Below are positions 1-11,262 of a stretch of DNA of 64,000 nt, in pieces. A program made the position numbers and the translations under genes. The DNA is from Sipunculus nudus (lineage: Eukaryota > Annelida > Sipuncula > Golfingiida > Sipunculidae): the NCBI GenBank assembly GCA_026874595.1, contig CM049311.1, positions 58,969,953 to 59,033,952 of the forward strand, written 5' to 3'. The notes below the pieces were generated by a model. That model worked only from the letters and a program-made list of their open reading frames with translations, did no database searches and had not been told where the DNA came from. Within the stretch, counting starts at the first letter, position 1; every line of letters starts with the position of its first letter.

Positions 1-230
1 CAGCCGTAGATATGATTCAACTGATGTACTGTGCACAACTTTTATCCAAACATTAAAGCGGCATGACCTCGAGTCGAAAGACATAGCCCTCGCGCTTGAT
101 GAGTAAGAGCCGAGGCAGTATCAGTTACTTAAAACTTGTCATCAGGGCCCAGTCACGATTGACGGGCCGTGCACAACTGTTATCCAAACATTCTAGTGAC
201 ATGACTTTGAGTTAAGCGATAGAAATACTA
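1..230. repeat. two-copy 138-bp direct repeat
   Basis: Segments starting at 31 and 169 share GTGCACAACT, then TTATCCAAACATT, then CATGAC and GAGT. The copies are offset by 138 bp and diverged. No reading frame crosses them. They look like a truncated dispersed repeat running off the window start. The word ACATTAAAGCG recurs near 9372, consistent with a repeat family. Confidence 0.6.
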
Positions 231-239
231 GCTGGGAAC

Positions 240-404
240 AAACAAAACATTTTGACACATCAGGTTTTTCGACACATCCTAGTTCGACACAAAAGGAGTT
301 AAATTAGGAAGGTTTAAACTGTTTTTTGCAGGGACTCCACATTCGACTTCGACACAAGCGGGAATTCCACTTAACTGAGTTCGACACAACAAGGTTTCAC
401 TGTA
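240..404. mobile_element. degenerate foldback/MITE with TTCGACACAA motifs
   Basis: The motif TTCGACACA(A/T) or a close variant occurs about six times between 258 and 390. The right end, GTTCGACACAACAAGGTTTC followed by ACTGTA, matches the right end of the element at 40610-40784. That element has a clear inverted left end starting ACAGTAAAATCTTGATGTG. I read this as a diverged copy of the same non-autonomous inverted-repeat family. Its left end is unclear. Confidence 0.5.
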
Positions 405-416
405 CTTACTTCAAGC

Positions 417-437
417 CCCCCCCCCCCCACCCCCCCA
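417..437. repeat. poly-C tract
   Basis: A run of C interrupted by one A, followed by an A run. It is a simple repeat and a likely site of assembly length error. Confidence 0.9.
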
Positions 438-1457
438 AAAAAGTCATATGGAATGATTTGTTCAAGCTTGTCTTGCATCAGTTCTTTTGTGAAAAACATT
501 AATACTTCAGGCCTCTGAGTAACAGGTCAGGGGAAGTAATTGCTTAACCTCTTCCCGAAGAAATGGAATGTGTGAAGAATTCATAGGTATAGTGAAAGCT
601 GACCAGAAATCATTTTTTGAAAACAATTTCTTTATTTATTTTTATTAGTTTTAATTCCTTTCTCATCTGTTACAATAAATATGGAATATTACCTTTTCCC
701 AAATTGTGTAATACAGTTTTGGAAGAAGTTCCCCAGTCCTGAATTGGATTTGGTTATAATATATATAACATATTGTAGTAGGTTCCCTGGTAATGTTTTA
801 AATTGTACAACATATGTGATCTGATTAAAAATTATACTTACAGATTGTACAGTTGTACATCTGGACTTTCGTAGGATCTTCAGATAAATTCAAGATTAAT
901 ATCAAGAATAAATTGTTTGCTGAGAAAATATATAAAAAAAAATCAGTTCACCTTTATCATTTTACATTCACACAAAAAAAGTTCATAATATTTAATGTGA
1001 GATACAACATAAATTGTAAACAAATGCTGTTTTATACATAATGGGATGGAATCTAAATGATCTAAATAACTGAATAGGAAATCTTGCCATTTTGGACAAG
1101 TTAAGTTGTGGAATAGTTTGTATAATCTCCCTATTTAATAGGCTATTAACTGTATTAACTTATTATTAACTGCATGTTACACAAATGATTAAAGAAAGGA
1201 ATGTGTTAAGTTGTCCTTGGAAGGTGAGCTGCAGTACCTTAATAACCAATTAAAGTTTGTGTAAATTTGCTACCTTCTGCTCAGCTGTCAATAAGTGATG
1301 CGGAGCTGATGAGCCATCAAGAATCCCATCTGGCAAGTCATCTGTCAGCAGAGCAGTTGAATCATTTGACTGAGACATTCCTTTCTAAACCTCAACATTG
1401 GTCCCCAGTTATTTTGTAAATTACCTTTAGGCAAAGGAATCAATTGTCTTCCTTGTA
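438..1457. other. AT-rich DNA, nothing recognised
   Basis: No coding, RNA or repeat signal is supported here. A 62-codon frame at 853-1041 is lysine/phenylalanine-rich, low in complexity and typical of chance frames in AT-rich DNA. Confidence 0.6.
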
Positions 1458-2364
1458 CAGGGCTTCAGTTTGCCTTCCTTTGACTAACCTTCTGTTTATC
1501 TATCTTTTAAAAGTCCTTCAGTTTGCCTTCTCTTAATATCTTACAGTTTGTCTTCCATTGACAGTCCTTCAGTTTATCTTCCTCTGACAATCCTTTAGTT
1601 TGCCGTTCATTAAAAGTCCTTCAATTTTCCTTCCCTTAAGGGCTTACAGTTTGTCTTCCTTTGACAGTCCTTCAGTTTGGCTTCTCATGATAGCTTCCAG
1701 TTTGTCTTCCTTTTAAAGTCCTTCAGTTTGTCTTCTTTTGACAGTCCTTCAGTTTATCTTCCTCTGACAGTCCTTAAGTTTGCCTTCCTTTGGCAGTCCT
1801 TCAGTTTGTCTCCTTTTCACAGGCCTTCAGTTTGTCTCCTTTCACAGGCCTTGGGTTTGTCTCCTTTTCACAGTCCTTCAGTTTGTCTCCTTTTCACAGG
1901 CCTTCAGTTTGTCTCCTTTTCACAGGCCTTCAGTTTGTCTCCTTTCCACAGGCCTTCAGTTTGTCTCCTTTTCACAGGCCTTCAGTTTGTCTCCTTTTCA
2001 CAGGCCTTCAGTTTGTCTCCTTTTCACAGGCCTTCAGTTTGTCTCCTTTTTACAGGCCTTCAGTTTGTCTCTTTTTCACAGGCCTTCAGTTTGTCTCCTT
2101 TTCACAGGCCTTCAGTTTGTCTCCTTTTCACAGTCCTTCAGTTTGTCTCCTTTTCACAGGCCTTCAGTTTGTCTCCTTTTCACAGGCCTTCAGTTTGTCT
2201 CCTTTTTACAGGCCTTCAGTTTGTCTCCTTTTCACAGGCCTTCAGTTTGTCTCCTTTTCACAGGCCTTCAGTTTGTCTCCTTTTCACAGTCCTTAAGTTT
2301 GTCTCCTTTTCACAGGCCTTCAGTTTGTCTCCTTTTCACAGGCTTTCAGTTTGTCTTCAGTTAA
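1458..2364. repeat. 26-bp minisatellite, about 35 units
   Basis: The unit is close to CCTTCAGTTTGTCTCC followed by TTTTCACAGG. Its period is exactly 26 bp from about 1800 to 2360; for example, CAG anchors fall at 1802 and 1828. The first third (1458-1790) holds older, diverged units of similar length ending in GACAGTC or AAAGTC instead of CACAGGC. The plus strand is strongly pyrimidine-rich. Because 26 is not a multiple of 3 and the unit has no stop in any forward frame, all three plus frames stay open for over 500 bp (1677-2447, 1780-2364, 1790-2296). The predicted peptides are the same 26-residue period read in three frames, so I do not call a protein. Confidence 0.95.
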
Positions 2365-2663
2365 CTTGTGCCTCTGGCTGGAAGTATTTCCTAGTATTAT
2401 TAATTTTGTGGTGTCCATTTTTTGCTTCACTCATGGAAAAGCAGTAATTAAGAAAATATGATACTGTTCAATCCTGAGAACTTACTCTGATCTAAAATTG
2501 TGATGGAATTGGTGCTCATGAAACTGCAGTGTACACAGTGTTTATAAAAAAACACTGACCATGTATTATTCAGTGATGAATAAGTTGAGGAGATATATCA
2601 TAATTAATCTTCATGACTTCATGAGGTGACCCCAGAAAAATTCTCATTTGTGACATAATTTTG
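2365..2663. other. unique spacer between two minisatellites
   Basis: AT-rich sequence with no gene, RNA or repeat that I can support. Confidence 0.5.
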
Positions 2664-2830
2664 AACTGTACTGAATGTAAAATCAGTCAGTCCTGAATGT
2701 CAGATCAGTCAGTTCTGAATGTCAAATCGATTAGTCCTGAATGTCAAATCAGTCAGTCCTGAATGTCAAGGCAGTCAGTCTTGAAAGTCAAATTGATTAG
2801 TCCTTAATGTCATATCAGTCAGTCCTTTTT
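2664..2830. repeat. 22-bp minisatellite, about 7 units
   Basis: The unit is approximately CTGAATGTCAAATCAGTCAG plus TC. GAATGT anchors at 2673, 2695 and 2717 give a period of 22 bp. Units diverge toward the right, with CTTGAAAGTC and CCTTAATGTC, and the array stops at a T run. Confidence 0.9.
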
Positions 2831-3360
2831 TTCATTTACCTAAACTTTGGATTTTATTCTGCAGACTGAAACCATGGCTTTCATATTTTTCAGGGAATTA
2901 ACATTTAACCAGTGTGAGAATACTACAGACTTTACACCACTCCATTGGATTTCTCCAAAATCATGGTCTGTGTATTAAGTTGAATGATCCCCTAGCTGCC
3001 TTAGGCGCCACCCAGCATCAGTCTGCTTCTCTGCCATATCCCATGGGTATTGAAACACTTGATATATATGGTTATAGAGTGAAAGTGTCTCCCTGCTGAA
3101 GTGACTCTCAATTGCTGTCACCTGATTATTGTTCCAGCTCTCAGACACCCTCTGGCACTGTCCTTATATATTGGTAGTCCTGCAGTCAATCACAATTGTC
3201 TTTCAGTTCCATGTCCAGGATTTGGGATGGATTACTCAGTGGACTTTATTTTTAAAGGAAGTGTCCCCACTTTGGATAACACTTGTTTCTGTCAGGGAGG
3301 ATAGCACCATGTCTGTTCAGTGTTTGTTTAAATTACAAGTGTAACCCATCATAATACCAG
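2831..3360. other. non-coding, weak overlapping frames only
   Basis: Three short forward frames overlap here (2914-3099, 3101-3304, 3129-3344). They have no splice context or recognisable residues, and their overlap argues against coding. Confidence 0.45.
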
Positions 3361-3480
3361 TTTAGTGGTTAAATGGTTAATGTGCTCAGCTACAGTCACT
3401 GTAGTGGGATCAGCTATAGAATAGCCAGCATCCAAGCTATAGAATTGGCTTTTTAAGCTTGAAGGTCCCAGGTCTTATCT
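3361..3480 (+). mobile_element. tRNA-derived SINE remnant
   Basis: TAGTGGTTAAATGGTTAATG resembles an A-box region of a tRNA-derived SINE. The words GAAGGTCCCAGGTCTTA near 3462-3478 resemble the matching T-arm/B-box region. The reverse complement of the element at 34485-34620 has the same order of words (TTAATGTG, GAAGGTCCCTGG), which suggests one family. The copy is decayed and no intact tRNA fold is visible. Confidence 0.45.
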
Positions 3481-6400
3481 TTGTGGATTGTATTTGCTAA
3501 TTATACCATACTCAGAAATTATGACTGTTATATCTAAGAAAATCTGCACTGATATTTGTACATGTCTGCATTAAAAAGTGCAAACTCAAAACTGATGTTT
3601 TGTGATTTATTAGTGGGTTTGCATTCTTGGATTTGCACATTGATGCCAGTGCAGCCACCTATAGGACAGTCTGTAAACCAATATGTCGGTTCAAGTCCCT
3701 TGAGATTGCTATTCATTACTATTTCCAAAGAGCTTAATAAAACACAAACTTGTGAATGGACTACTTAAAATATGGAATTTACTGATTAGCTGGCACCTTC
3801 TTGAGTTTGGATAATGCATTCATTGACAGTTGTCATTACATAGTGTTCTCTGTTTTGTATCATTTCCACTAATCATTGGCTGTTCATTTAAATATATTCA
3901 TTTCTCATTTTTACAGGTCTACTGTACTTTTAAGGAATATGCAAATTGTCACCCTTGTATGATTTCTAACTTATTTAACACTTTAACAATTTCTTTAATA
4001 TGATTTAAATTTTTTAAACAGCCATTTATAAAAAATATTAATTTTTTTAATGCATTTTATTAGATGAATAGAATAGGTTTAAATGAATGTTTTCTACCGT
4101 ACTGCTGGCTAAGTGCATGGGAATGTGGTTCTTGTAATCAATATCATAAGAGGTCCACCTGGTTTAAAAGAAATTAATGACCCTGGAAATTCTTTTAGGA
4201 GTGATTAATGTAAGTTGAGTTTGCCAGCCCTGAATCTTGTGGATCTGCCCAAGATGCCAGTAAAGAAACATGAAAAGTGAAAAAAGTTAGGATTTATGGG
4301 CCTGGTATCAGCCAGCCAGTGTTCCTCACATCACGGAGTCAGTGACAGATTACTCGCGGATATTGACACCTGCTGGGTTATATTGATCTAGGTAACAATG
4401 GGGGCTTTGTTTAGATCATATAACCTCCCAAACACCAGTAGCAGGAGCATGACTGTGGTGGAGCTTTTAAAAGGCTCAAAAGAAACACAACTGTTTCAGT
4501 AATGTACATACAGCAGAGATACAAAAGAAACAGCTTTTTTTCTTTCAAGCACAGAATACTGTTGTTGGTTCTCTTTGGTGTTAGAAGATTTGTTAAGATA
4601 TATTAGGGATCAGGTCAGTTCTGACGTGTTTGGACCATTATTAAAAAATGTTCTTAGTAAATTTCCATTATAAATGCATGATTTCATATTTTGAAATCTC
4701 AAATCCTGACATACACCATAAATAAAAACAACACACACACACAAATTGAGCTTATGCAGAAAACGGTATATCCACAATGCACCGGATGGACAAATTAATC
4801 TACCTACAGTACTTGGTGTTAATATTTCATTGGAGTTTGTAGGGTAATTTCTCACCAGTAGAAAAAATCTAACCATCTAAAACATTACATTTTCTCATTA
4901 GAAAATGTTTCCCTGGGACCTGATTTTTGCACATTTTATATAAGCCTGGGTATCAACCTACCGTATATGATTTGTTCATGGATTTGAGGTCACTATCAAA
5001 ACAATGGGCCTTGAATGGTTGTGTGAGACTGAGCATTTATTTTAGCATCAGGACAATATGTCAAGGTTATAATAAAAGGTCAAGGTCAAGTCATAAAGTT
5101 GCAAAGTTCCTGATTGTTTAGCTATTTACATTATGAGCTGATGAGTAGCATCCACTCCATTTATGTGATGCCAGAAGTAAATGTATTAAAAAACCATTCC
5201 AGGGTATCCTGAATTAATCAAGAAAAGCTGATAGGCCAGGGATCAATTTTTCATCACCCACACATCAGATGTAACAGCACACATGAAACAGAATCCCTTG
5301 GGTGGCCACTTTAATTAAATGTAATTTTTTTTTTTTTATGTAGTAATTGCATCCAAGAATGGTCTGTCAGCCATGAACTGGTTACAGGAAATCCAGTGAC
5401 ACAATAAATATCAATAAAACACATCATCAAAGGGGGTCAAGGTTACATTCATCATCTGTGAATCTTGAGCAGCCTGCTCCTTCTTTACTGGTCACATGAC
5501 TAGTTTACATATATTATGGACAATTTACATATCACATGGTTGATTTACAAATCAAATAATATGTAAATTATATGAATAATTTACCTGTAGCTTAATTAAA
5601 AATAAACTCATTTGATAACATTGAATATTAATAAAGACAATTTTTCAGCTGCCTCTGTTGTTTAAGTAAGTGATTCACAAACTTTGTTAATCTTCACACA
5701 CAGCCTTTGGTTAAAATGGCTATGATACAAATGATCACTTAATAAACTACCGGGTAGAGTGCAGCTCTTCATTTGGGACTATTGGCTATATTTTTAGTCA
5801 AAGCCATAATAATCAAAACTTTTAACAGTTCATTAAACTCTGTTCAGGCTGTGTCAGTTTGATTGTAGCTGATATAGACTTGTTGCTGCTGCAGCCTTGG
5901 ACAGCAGCCAGCAGTCTGAGACAAGAGAGCAGTCATGCTGATGATTTGGTACAAACTATAATGTCCAGCCTCGATATTTCGTCTGTGATATGATGAGGAG
6001 CCAGGGCCACGGACCCGATCATCAACCAGCTTACCAAAACCAAGACAATCCAGGCTTATGCCTGAGTGTGTAAGCCATACAGTTCATACGCATGACCTGG
6101 ATTTACCTGTATCCATAACAAATCCAGCGTGTTGTTGTCTTTGAAATATTGCGGTACAAAACTGTGGAACGGTGTTAAATCAATGGCTCGGGGATGTCAT
6201 GTTGTATGTGAATTAAGGAAATAATAGTTGTAGAAGTGCTTTGACAGAGAGCCTGGTGAAGCTAAGGGAAGTTGATGTACTTCCAGCAAGGTACAGTTAT
6301 ATATTGAGACTTTGATAAATAGATAATCTTGTGGCATCAAACATTAGTTTCCATGGGAACATTGATTTATTAAAGGTGAAGACATACATCAGATAGTGGC

Positions 6401-7049
6401 TGCAAACATTGCGGATGACGGTGATATGTCTCGGTAAATCAAGGCATCTGCCTTGCACAGAACATGCGTTTATCAAGCCTGTGTAATAGAGAACTGGTCA
6501 TTGTCACGGAATGAAGGCATTATACCTGCAATGATAGCTCCAAGGCTGCGATGTGAAACCAGCTGTTACTCGCACAGAGAATTTAATGACTTAAAATGTA
6601 CAACCATCTAGCATATAACCTATATAAAAAAAAACACCATGAATGACTGGAAAGTTAGGTCATGAAACAAGACTTGTTGAAACATCGCAGCATTATGTTA
6701 GCTTCATTAGAGCGTGAGAGAGCTGAGAATCAGTCTTGAAGTTATAGGACTTAGTCAATCTTTACCATAAACTGTTGCTCAGTTGGCAATATCCAGGCCT
6801 TCATGGTATATGAGCTTCATCCAGGATTAACGTTTACGAGCATTACATTTTAATATGATACCATCACATAGATGAGTGTACATAAACGGTTATAACCCAG
6901 AGAACGGTGTGGTCAACAAACCGGCAGGTGAGCTAGTCCCACAACATCCTGGGATAAACATACAGAATGTAAACAAAGCAAGCCAGCCAGATGATCCACT
7001 GTGGAGAAATTAGTGCTTTGCAAGAGCTTTTGAGAGGATATCTGTAGCA
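3481..7049. other. 5' flank of the 7.05-kb exon, no gene seen
   Basis: AT-rich sequence with short chance frames only. Two tandem AGGTCA-type half-sites (AGGTCAAGGTCAAG) lie at 5077-5090. Short CA and T runs occur near 4731 and 5328. The last 150 bp are less AT-rich and should contain the 5' untranslated region and promoter of the exon at 7050. I see no clear TATA box at a useful distance, so the transcription start cannot be placed from sequence. Confidence 0.5.
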
Positions 7050-7133
7050 ATGGCGGAAGCGGATGATAAAGACAAATGGGATAGTAAAATAGAGCGGCTG
7101 TCGTTTGAAGTAGAAGGGGACCACTTGTTCATG
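7050..7133 (+). CDS. first coding exon of an unrecognised gene
   Basis: Seen: ATG at 7050 in a strong context (G at -3, G at +4), preceded by an in-frame TAG at 7011-7013, so this is the first in-frame ATG after that stop. Twenty-eight codons follow with no stop. They begin MAEADDKDKWDSKIERLSF and end in the residues GDHLFM. ATG|GTAGGT at 7131-7139 is a good splice donor that leaves the exon in phase 0. Without splicing the frame ends at a TGA at 7170. The local sequence is richer in G and C than its surroundings, with GCG and CGG codons that are rare elsewhere in the window. The peptide is acidic and hydrophilic, with no signal peptide or membrane segment, which suggests an intracellular protein. 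I do not recognise the family and 28 residues are too few to assign one. The next exon is not clear. Weak plus-strand candidates lie at 23005, 33470 and 54113, so the first intron may exceed the window. Confidence 0.7.
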
Positions 7134-7675
7134 GTAGGTTTGTCTCTAATTGATTTCTGTCTTCTTGTCTGACTGATTTTCCAAAGAGACTTGCTTTGGG
7201 TGGTTGAGCATGTATTGTGTATATCAAATGGTTGCCAGGCTGTTTCCTTAACAACTGTTAGCATCCGTGTAAACAAGTTGTGTTTTGATGCTGGATGGTA
7301 TTGGATGGGTATAATGAAATTTTTTTGGTGCTGTCTCTAAAATAAGTGTTATTTTGCCAAATGACACTTTGCCCCCAGAGACACAGTTGAGGCTTTTTAT
7401 TTAATTTTGATCAATATTAAAGAGTTCATGATCTTTTGTAATATTGAATATACAAACACATTTCCTTCATATTTATTAAATACTGATTAGATGATTTGAA
7501 TGTTCATTATAACAAAAAAAAAGAACTGTTTAATTATTTTTTAATAATTTTATGACTAAAGCTAAAGCTTTCAACTGATAGGTTGTGGCCATTTGTTTTT
7601 ATAGTTATCTTGAGTTGAGAAATGATGACTGGTAGTTCTGGAGTATACAATGTGTACATCTATAGTACTGAGTAC
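7134..7675. other. intron start, AT-rich
   Basis: Sequence after the donor. I see nothing but short A and T runs. Confidence 0.5.
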
Positions 7676-7900
7676 AGTGCTTTTAGTGGTTGCTGTTCTC
7701 TGTGGGTGGAGCACAGGACTCAAAGCCGGGAGGTCTTGAGTTCAAATCTCAGCTGAGGAGTCGGTCACTGCCCAGGGTGAGCGCTCTGAAGGCCTGATGG
7801 GAAGAGTGTAACCCACAATCATGTTTCTTTTACAAACTAGTGCACCTTTTGGGGGTTCCTCTGTGTTGTGACAGTTATTGGGGCAATTAAACATCCAGAA
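7676..7900 (+). mobile_element. tRNA-derived SINE-like element
   Basis: GTGGGTGGAGCACAGGACT, then GGAGGTC, then GAGTTCAAATCTC (7738-7750) follow the order of a tRNA D-arm end, anticodon arm and T-arm. The last word matches the RNA polymerase III B-box pattern GGTTCRANNCC with a few changes. The tail contains GTGTAACCCA, also present at 3341, and GGGCAATTAAACATCC, which resembles the TTAAAC tails of molluscan SINEs. The 82-codon frame starting at 7868 begins in this tail and I do not call it a gene. Confidence 0.5.
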
Positions 7901-9584
7901 CCTGCAGATGCACAGCACCTGGTCGACGCCAGGATAATCCGGAAAATCATGTTTTCAACCCTGTCATGTAGTCAAAAACTGGAATGGAAATCTGCAGTTG
8001 TAACTTGTACTAAGTTAAGCCTGCATCGAAAAATGGAAGCGGTTACCTCTGCCCAAAAAAAGATTACAGTAATGTTCCTTGGTGAGTGCATGCACGTGCA
8101 CACAATACAAATTTAACAAATGTATAAGCCTGGACAGTTATATAATGGGGAGTAAATAGATATTCACCTTTAACAATGATATTATTACTTGCTAGAGTCT
8201 GTGTGTAAAATCACTCTTTCTACATTTGTTGCTTTTCTGTTAGTCTTGTAGTGTCAACATAACCTTCAGAACACAGGAAGCCAGGCAGCCCTGCACAGCT
8301 CTACTGTCAGACTGTTTTGTTTCCCAGGAGCTCCATTGGCATTAAGTTTGTTTTTTTTTTGCATAAAAGAATAATGGTGTATACCATGCCTAATTTCTGA
8401 GAGCTTTTGATGGGTAAACCCATCAGACCTGCCTGGGTCAGTTTTCTGTCTGACAGCCCCGGAAACAAATTTTGTTTGCCACCAAACAAATCTTATTAGA
8501 AATGTAATGTTCTGGGCAAACCTAGATGTGGATTATGCAGTTAGGTGCCATACATATTCTTAATTAATGTTGTAAAATATCTAGCTGTCCAAATTTCTCC
8601 TTGCTCGGATGGTTTGTTTTACTTCCGGCTTTACACAAGCTGTATTTTATAAAAGTAAAAAAATGCAGAGGTTGTTTGTTACTATAGTTACGTTTTGAGA
8701 GAGAGAGAAAGAGAGAGAGAGACTGGGTGATTTATTTGATATGAAATAATACTTTACCAGTTAGTTAATGGTTGTCAAAAAAATGAATCACATATAAGAA
8801 TACTTTTATTAAGAATTTGCAATCATTTCCTTGCACAAGGACTACCTGTGAAACCTATCATTCTCATTAAAAACTTACGTACATATTAATCAGTATCAGT
8901 CTATATATATATTTATCTTATTTATGGTGTCCTTGATTGGCTTTTATTTTTTTTAAGTGTTTAAAGGCAGATGTTCAGACCACACATACAAAACTGTTTG
9001 CAGTTACCAGTATATTAAGATATCAATATTTATGTAATTAATAACAAATTAACTCCTCCAGTTGCATGACATGGTAGTTACAGAGAATTCAGCCTTAATT
9101 ACATTCCTGGAAAATCAATTTTCTTGCACGTTTTGTATACTGAATGAGGAGTAAAAACAATTTAGAAATGCTATAAATTAATAACATCTGAGAATTAATA
9201 GTCCCTAGGGACTTTCAGGATAGCAGTGATTCTAATCAAGTCAGAGTCTCAGATGTATGAATACAGCTGGGTGTTTAGCTTTTCCTTAAATCTTGAGTTT
9301 CTTTTGATAATTAAGTTAGATTAAGATGATATAAGGGTTGATTGTAATCTGGCTTGACGTAAGTTGGTTAAACATTAAAGCGACAGAAAAATTACTTTGT
9401 CTCTGCTTTGTCCTGTATTGTAAATATCTATTTGATTTCTGAAAGGTAAAAAAGAAATGGCTTAAATTGAAATAATTTTTAGTGATATGCAATGATTTGA
9501 TTTTTATATTAATTAATAATCAAATATTGGTTTCAAACTTGACTTATATCTGACAACAACTAAAGTAAGAACTCGGTTGATTCT
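7901..9584. other. intronic AT-rich DNA with a GA tract
   Basis: No supported gene. A GA microsatellite runs over 8697-8722. The frame to 8116 reaches a donor-like CTTGGTGAGTGC near 8080 but starts inside a SINE tail and looks like chance. Confidence 0.5.
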
Positions 9585-9765
9585 GGGTCATGATCAAAGG
9601 TCAAGGACCTACTTCTTTAGAAAGATTGTGGATGCATTTTAAGCCAAACCTTTCATTGCAAACTTTCCGTCTTCCACATGTGGCGCTCCTACCAAAAGGG
9701 AAAGTTTCCTTTTGATTTTAGGGTCACTAGGTCAGAGGTCAAGGTCACAGGGCCCATCCATTCAC
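9585..9765 (+). repeat. AGGTCA-rich dispersed repeat fragment
   Basis: Contains GATCAAAGGTCAAGGACC (from 9593) and GGTCACTAGGTCAGAGGTCA then AGGTCAC (9722-9750). These are clustered nuclear-receptor-type half-sites of the kind found in the repeats at 12345, 15657 and 17583. Flanking words such as TTTTGATTTTAGGGTCA look like part of a diverged dispersed repeat. Receptor binding is inferred from motif only. Confidence 0.45.
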
Positions 9766-9859
9766 AATTTAGTTTATGGATGATCAAAGGACCCATATTT
9801 TGAAAAAGTTCATAAACAGTGCCTTATGGACAAATTCAGCTGAGCATGGAAACCCATGG

Positions 9860-10600
9860 GTGCCTAGTTGTATCCGCCAAAAAGAAGTTTTGCGGATACT
9901 ATGTTTATGACCGGGTTCCGCCACCGCCGCGTTCGTTGGGAACAGTTTGACCAATCAGGCTAAAACTTTTGTACAAATGTAGCCCTTGGATAGCTTTATA
10001 ACATACACAAAAAATGGTGGCGCCACCTGCAACCATGTTTGCACAGTGTCCATCTGTTCATCTGCCTTGGGTTAAAATCACTTATATCTCTGCAGTGGTT
10101 TAACTAATTCACCTGAAATTCGACATGCGTATACATCCTAGATAGCTTTCTTGAATTTATGACAGGTGGGGCCACCTACATTCACGTTCACGCTGTAGAC
10201 ATCCATGCTTATATCTCCAGACTTGTTTGACCAATCAGGAAAAAATTTTTACACAAATGTAGCCCTTGGATAGCTTTATAACATACACATAAATGGTGGC
10301 GCCACCTGCAGCAAATTTTTGCACCAGCGTCCATCTGTTTGTCTGCTGTGGGATAAAATCACTCATATCTCTGCAGTGGTTTGACTTTTCCACCTGAAAT
10401 TTTGCATGTGTATACATCTTTGATAGTTTCTCGTTCAAATAACAAGTGGCGCCATCTACAATCATGTTTACGTGGCAGACATCTATTCTAATATGTAACA
10501 CATGTAACTCTATTTCCCCTTGCCACTCAATCCATGCCTCACTTCACCCGTCCTACTCTGATTTTGGCGAATACACGTAGTCGCTTGTCGACTACCCATA
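9860..10600. mobile_element. hairpin-bounded repeat with a 280-bp tandem duplication
   Basis: The left side has a long foldback at 9870-9899: GTATCCGCCAAAA facing GTTTTGCGGATAC. The right side has a perfect hairpin at 10577-10595: GTAGTCG, loop CTTGT, CGACTAC. Between them two copies of a 280-bp unit begin at GACCAATCAGG (9949 and 10229). They share ACAAATGTAGCCCTTGGATA, ATGGTGGCGCCACCTGCA and the CTGCAGTGGTTT region. It is non-coding. The 88-codon minus frame at 10235-10501 is a by-product. This is probably a non-autonomous transposon or foldback element. Confidence 0.6.
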
Positions 10601-11262
10601 TTCTAGTTATAAAAACAGTTATCATAGATTAGACTTGTCCCTGAATGTTAAGTCTAGCAGGTCAGGGTCAAATTGTCCCAGAGACCAATCTGTATCACCT
10701 GACCTTTCATGAATCAACTTTGCCCCAGTTAACATTTATACCAAGTGTTTCTACCATTTATGGCCACACCATTAGAGAGGTTATAGTTGTGAGAGGAAGT
10801 GATCTGCATGCCTCAGTGTGTGTTTTCTGTGGTTTTCAAGCTGTCACAGATAAGGCAGTCCTGAGGTATTTTTTCTCAGCTGTGATGGTGGTTGCAGACA
10901 GAGACATATGTATATTTTATTCCTCCCGAGCTTCACCCTTGGATGCTAGCATCAGAGGCTTCAGGGAGGATACGGCATGTCAGTCGTCTACATTAAAATT
11001 GTATAAGCAGGTGGAGCTGCAGAAAACCACGTTATAGCCATCTATTGCTCTGTATGTAACCTGTGTTATACTTCCCAGTAGGAAGTGCAGCCTGTTTTGT
11101 TATATGCTGGGCAAGTCACCAACTGATTTTAGGCCTTGTCACTCAAAGCTAGGGACATTTTCTTTTACATGGTGGTTCTTATATTTGGAATGTTATTATG
11201 CCAAAGGTGCATAATTAATGTTGTGACTTCCTCAGCATGTCATACCTAAGCCAAGTCATATA
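10601..11262. other. unique stretch with one unsupported 130-codon frame
   Basis: A plus frame starts at an ATG at 10645 and ends at 11037. It is the longest non-repeat frame in the first 20 kb and its composition is less AT-biased. I find no recognisable motif, no clear acceptor or donor that uses it, and no start context advantage. It could be an exon fragment, but chance is as likely. Confidence 0.3.

Noticed and set aside
1677-2447. 256-codon repetitive frame and two overlapping frames as a repeat protein
   Set aside because: All three frames are open only because the 26-bp unit lacks stops. The frames overlap and share one repeat, with no unique flanking domain or splice context.
7690-7760. 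Intact tRNA gene
   Set aside because: D-arm and T-arm words are present, but the anticodon and acceptor stems do not pair. A SINE remnant fits better.
10645-11037. 130-codon plus frame as a gene
   Set aside because: No motif, no splice signals that use it, and no neighbouring exon. Length alone is not enough in 64 kb of sequence.
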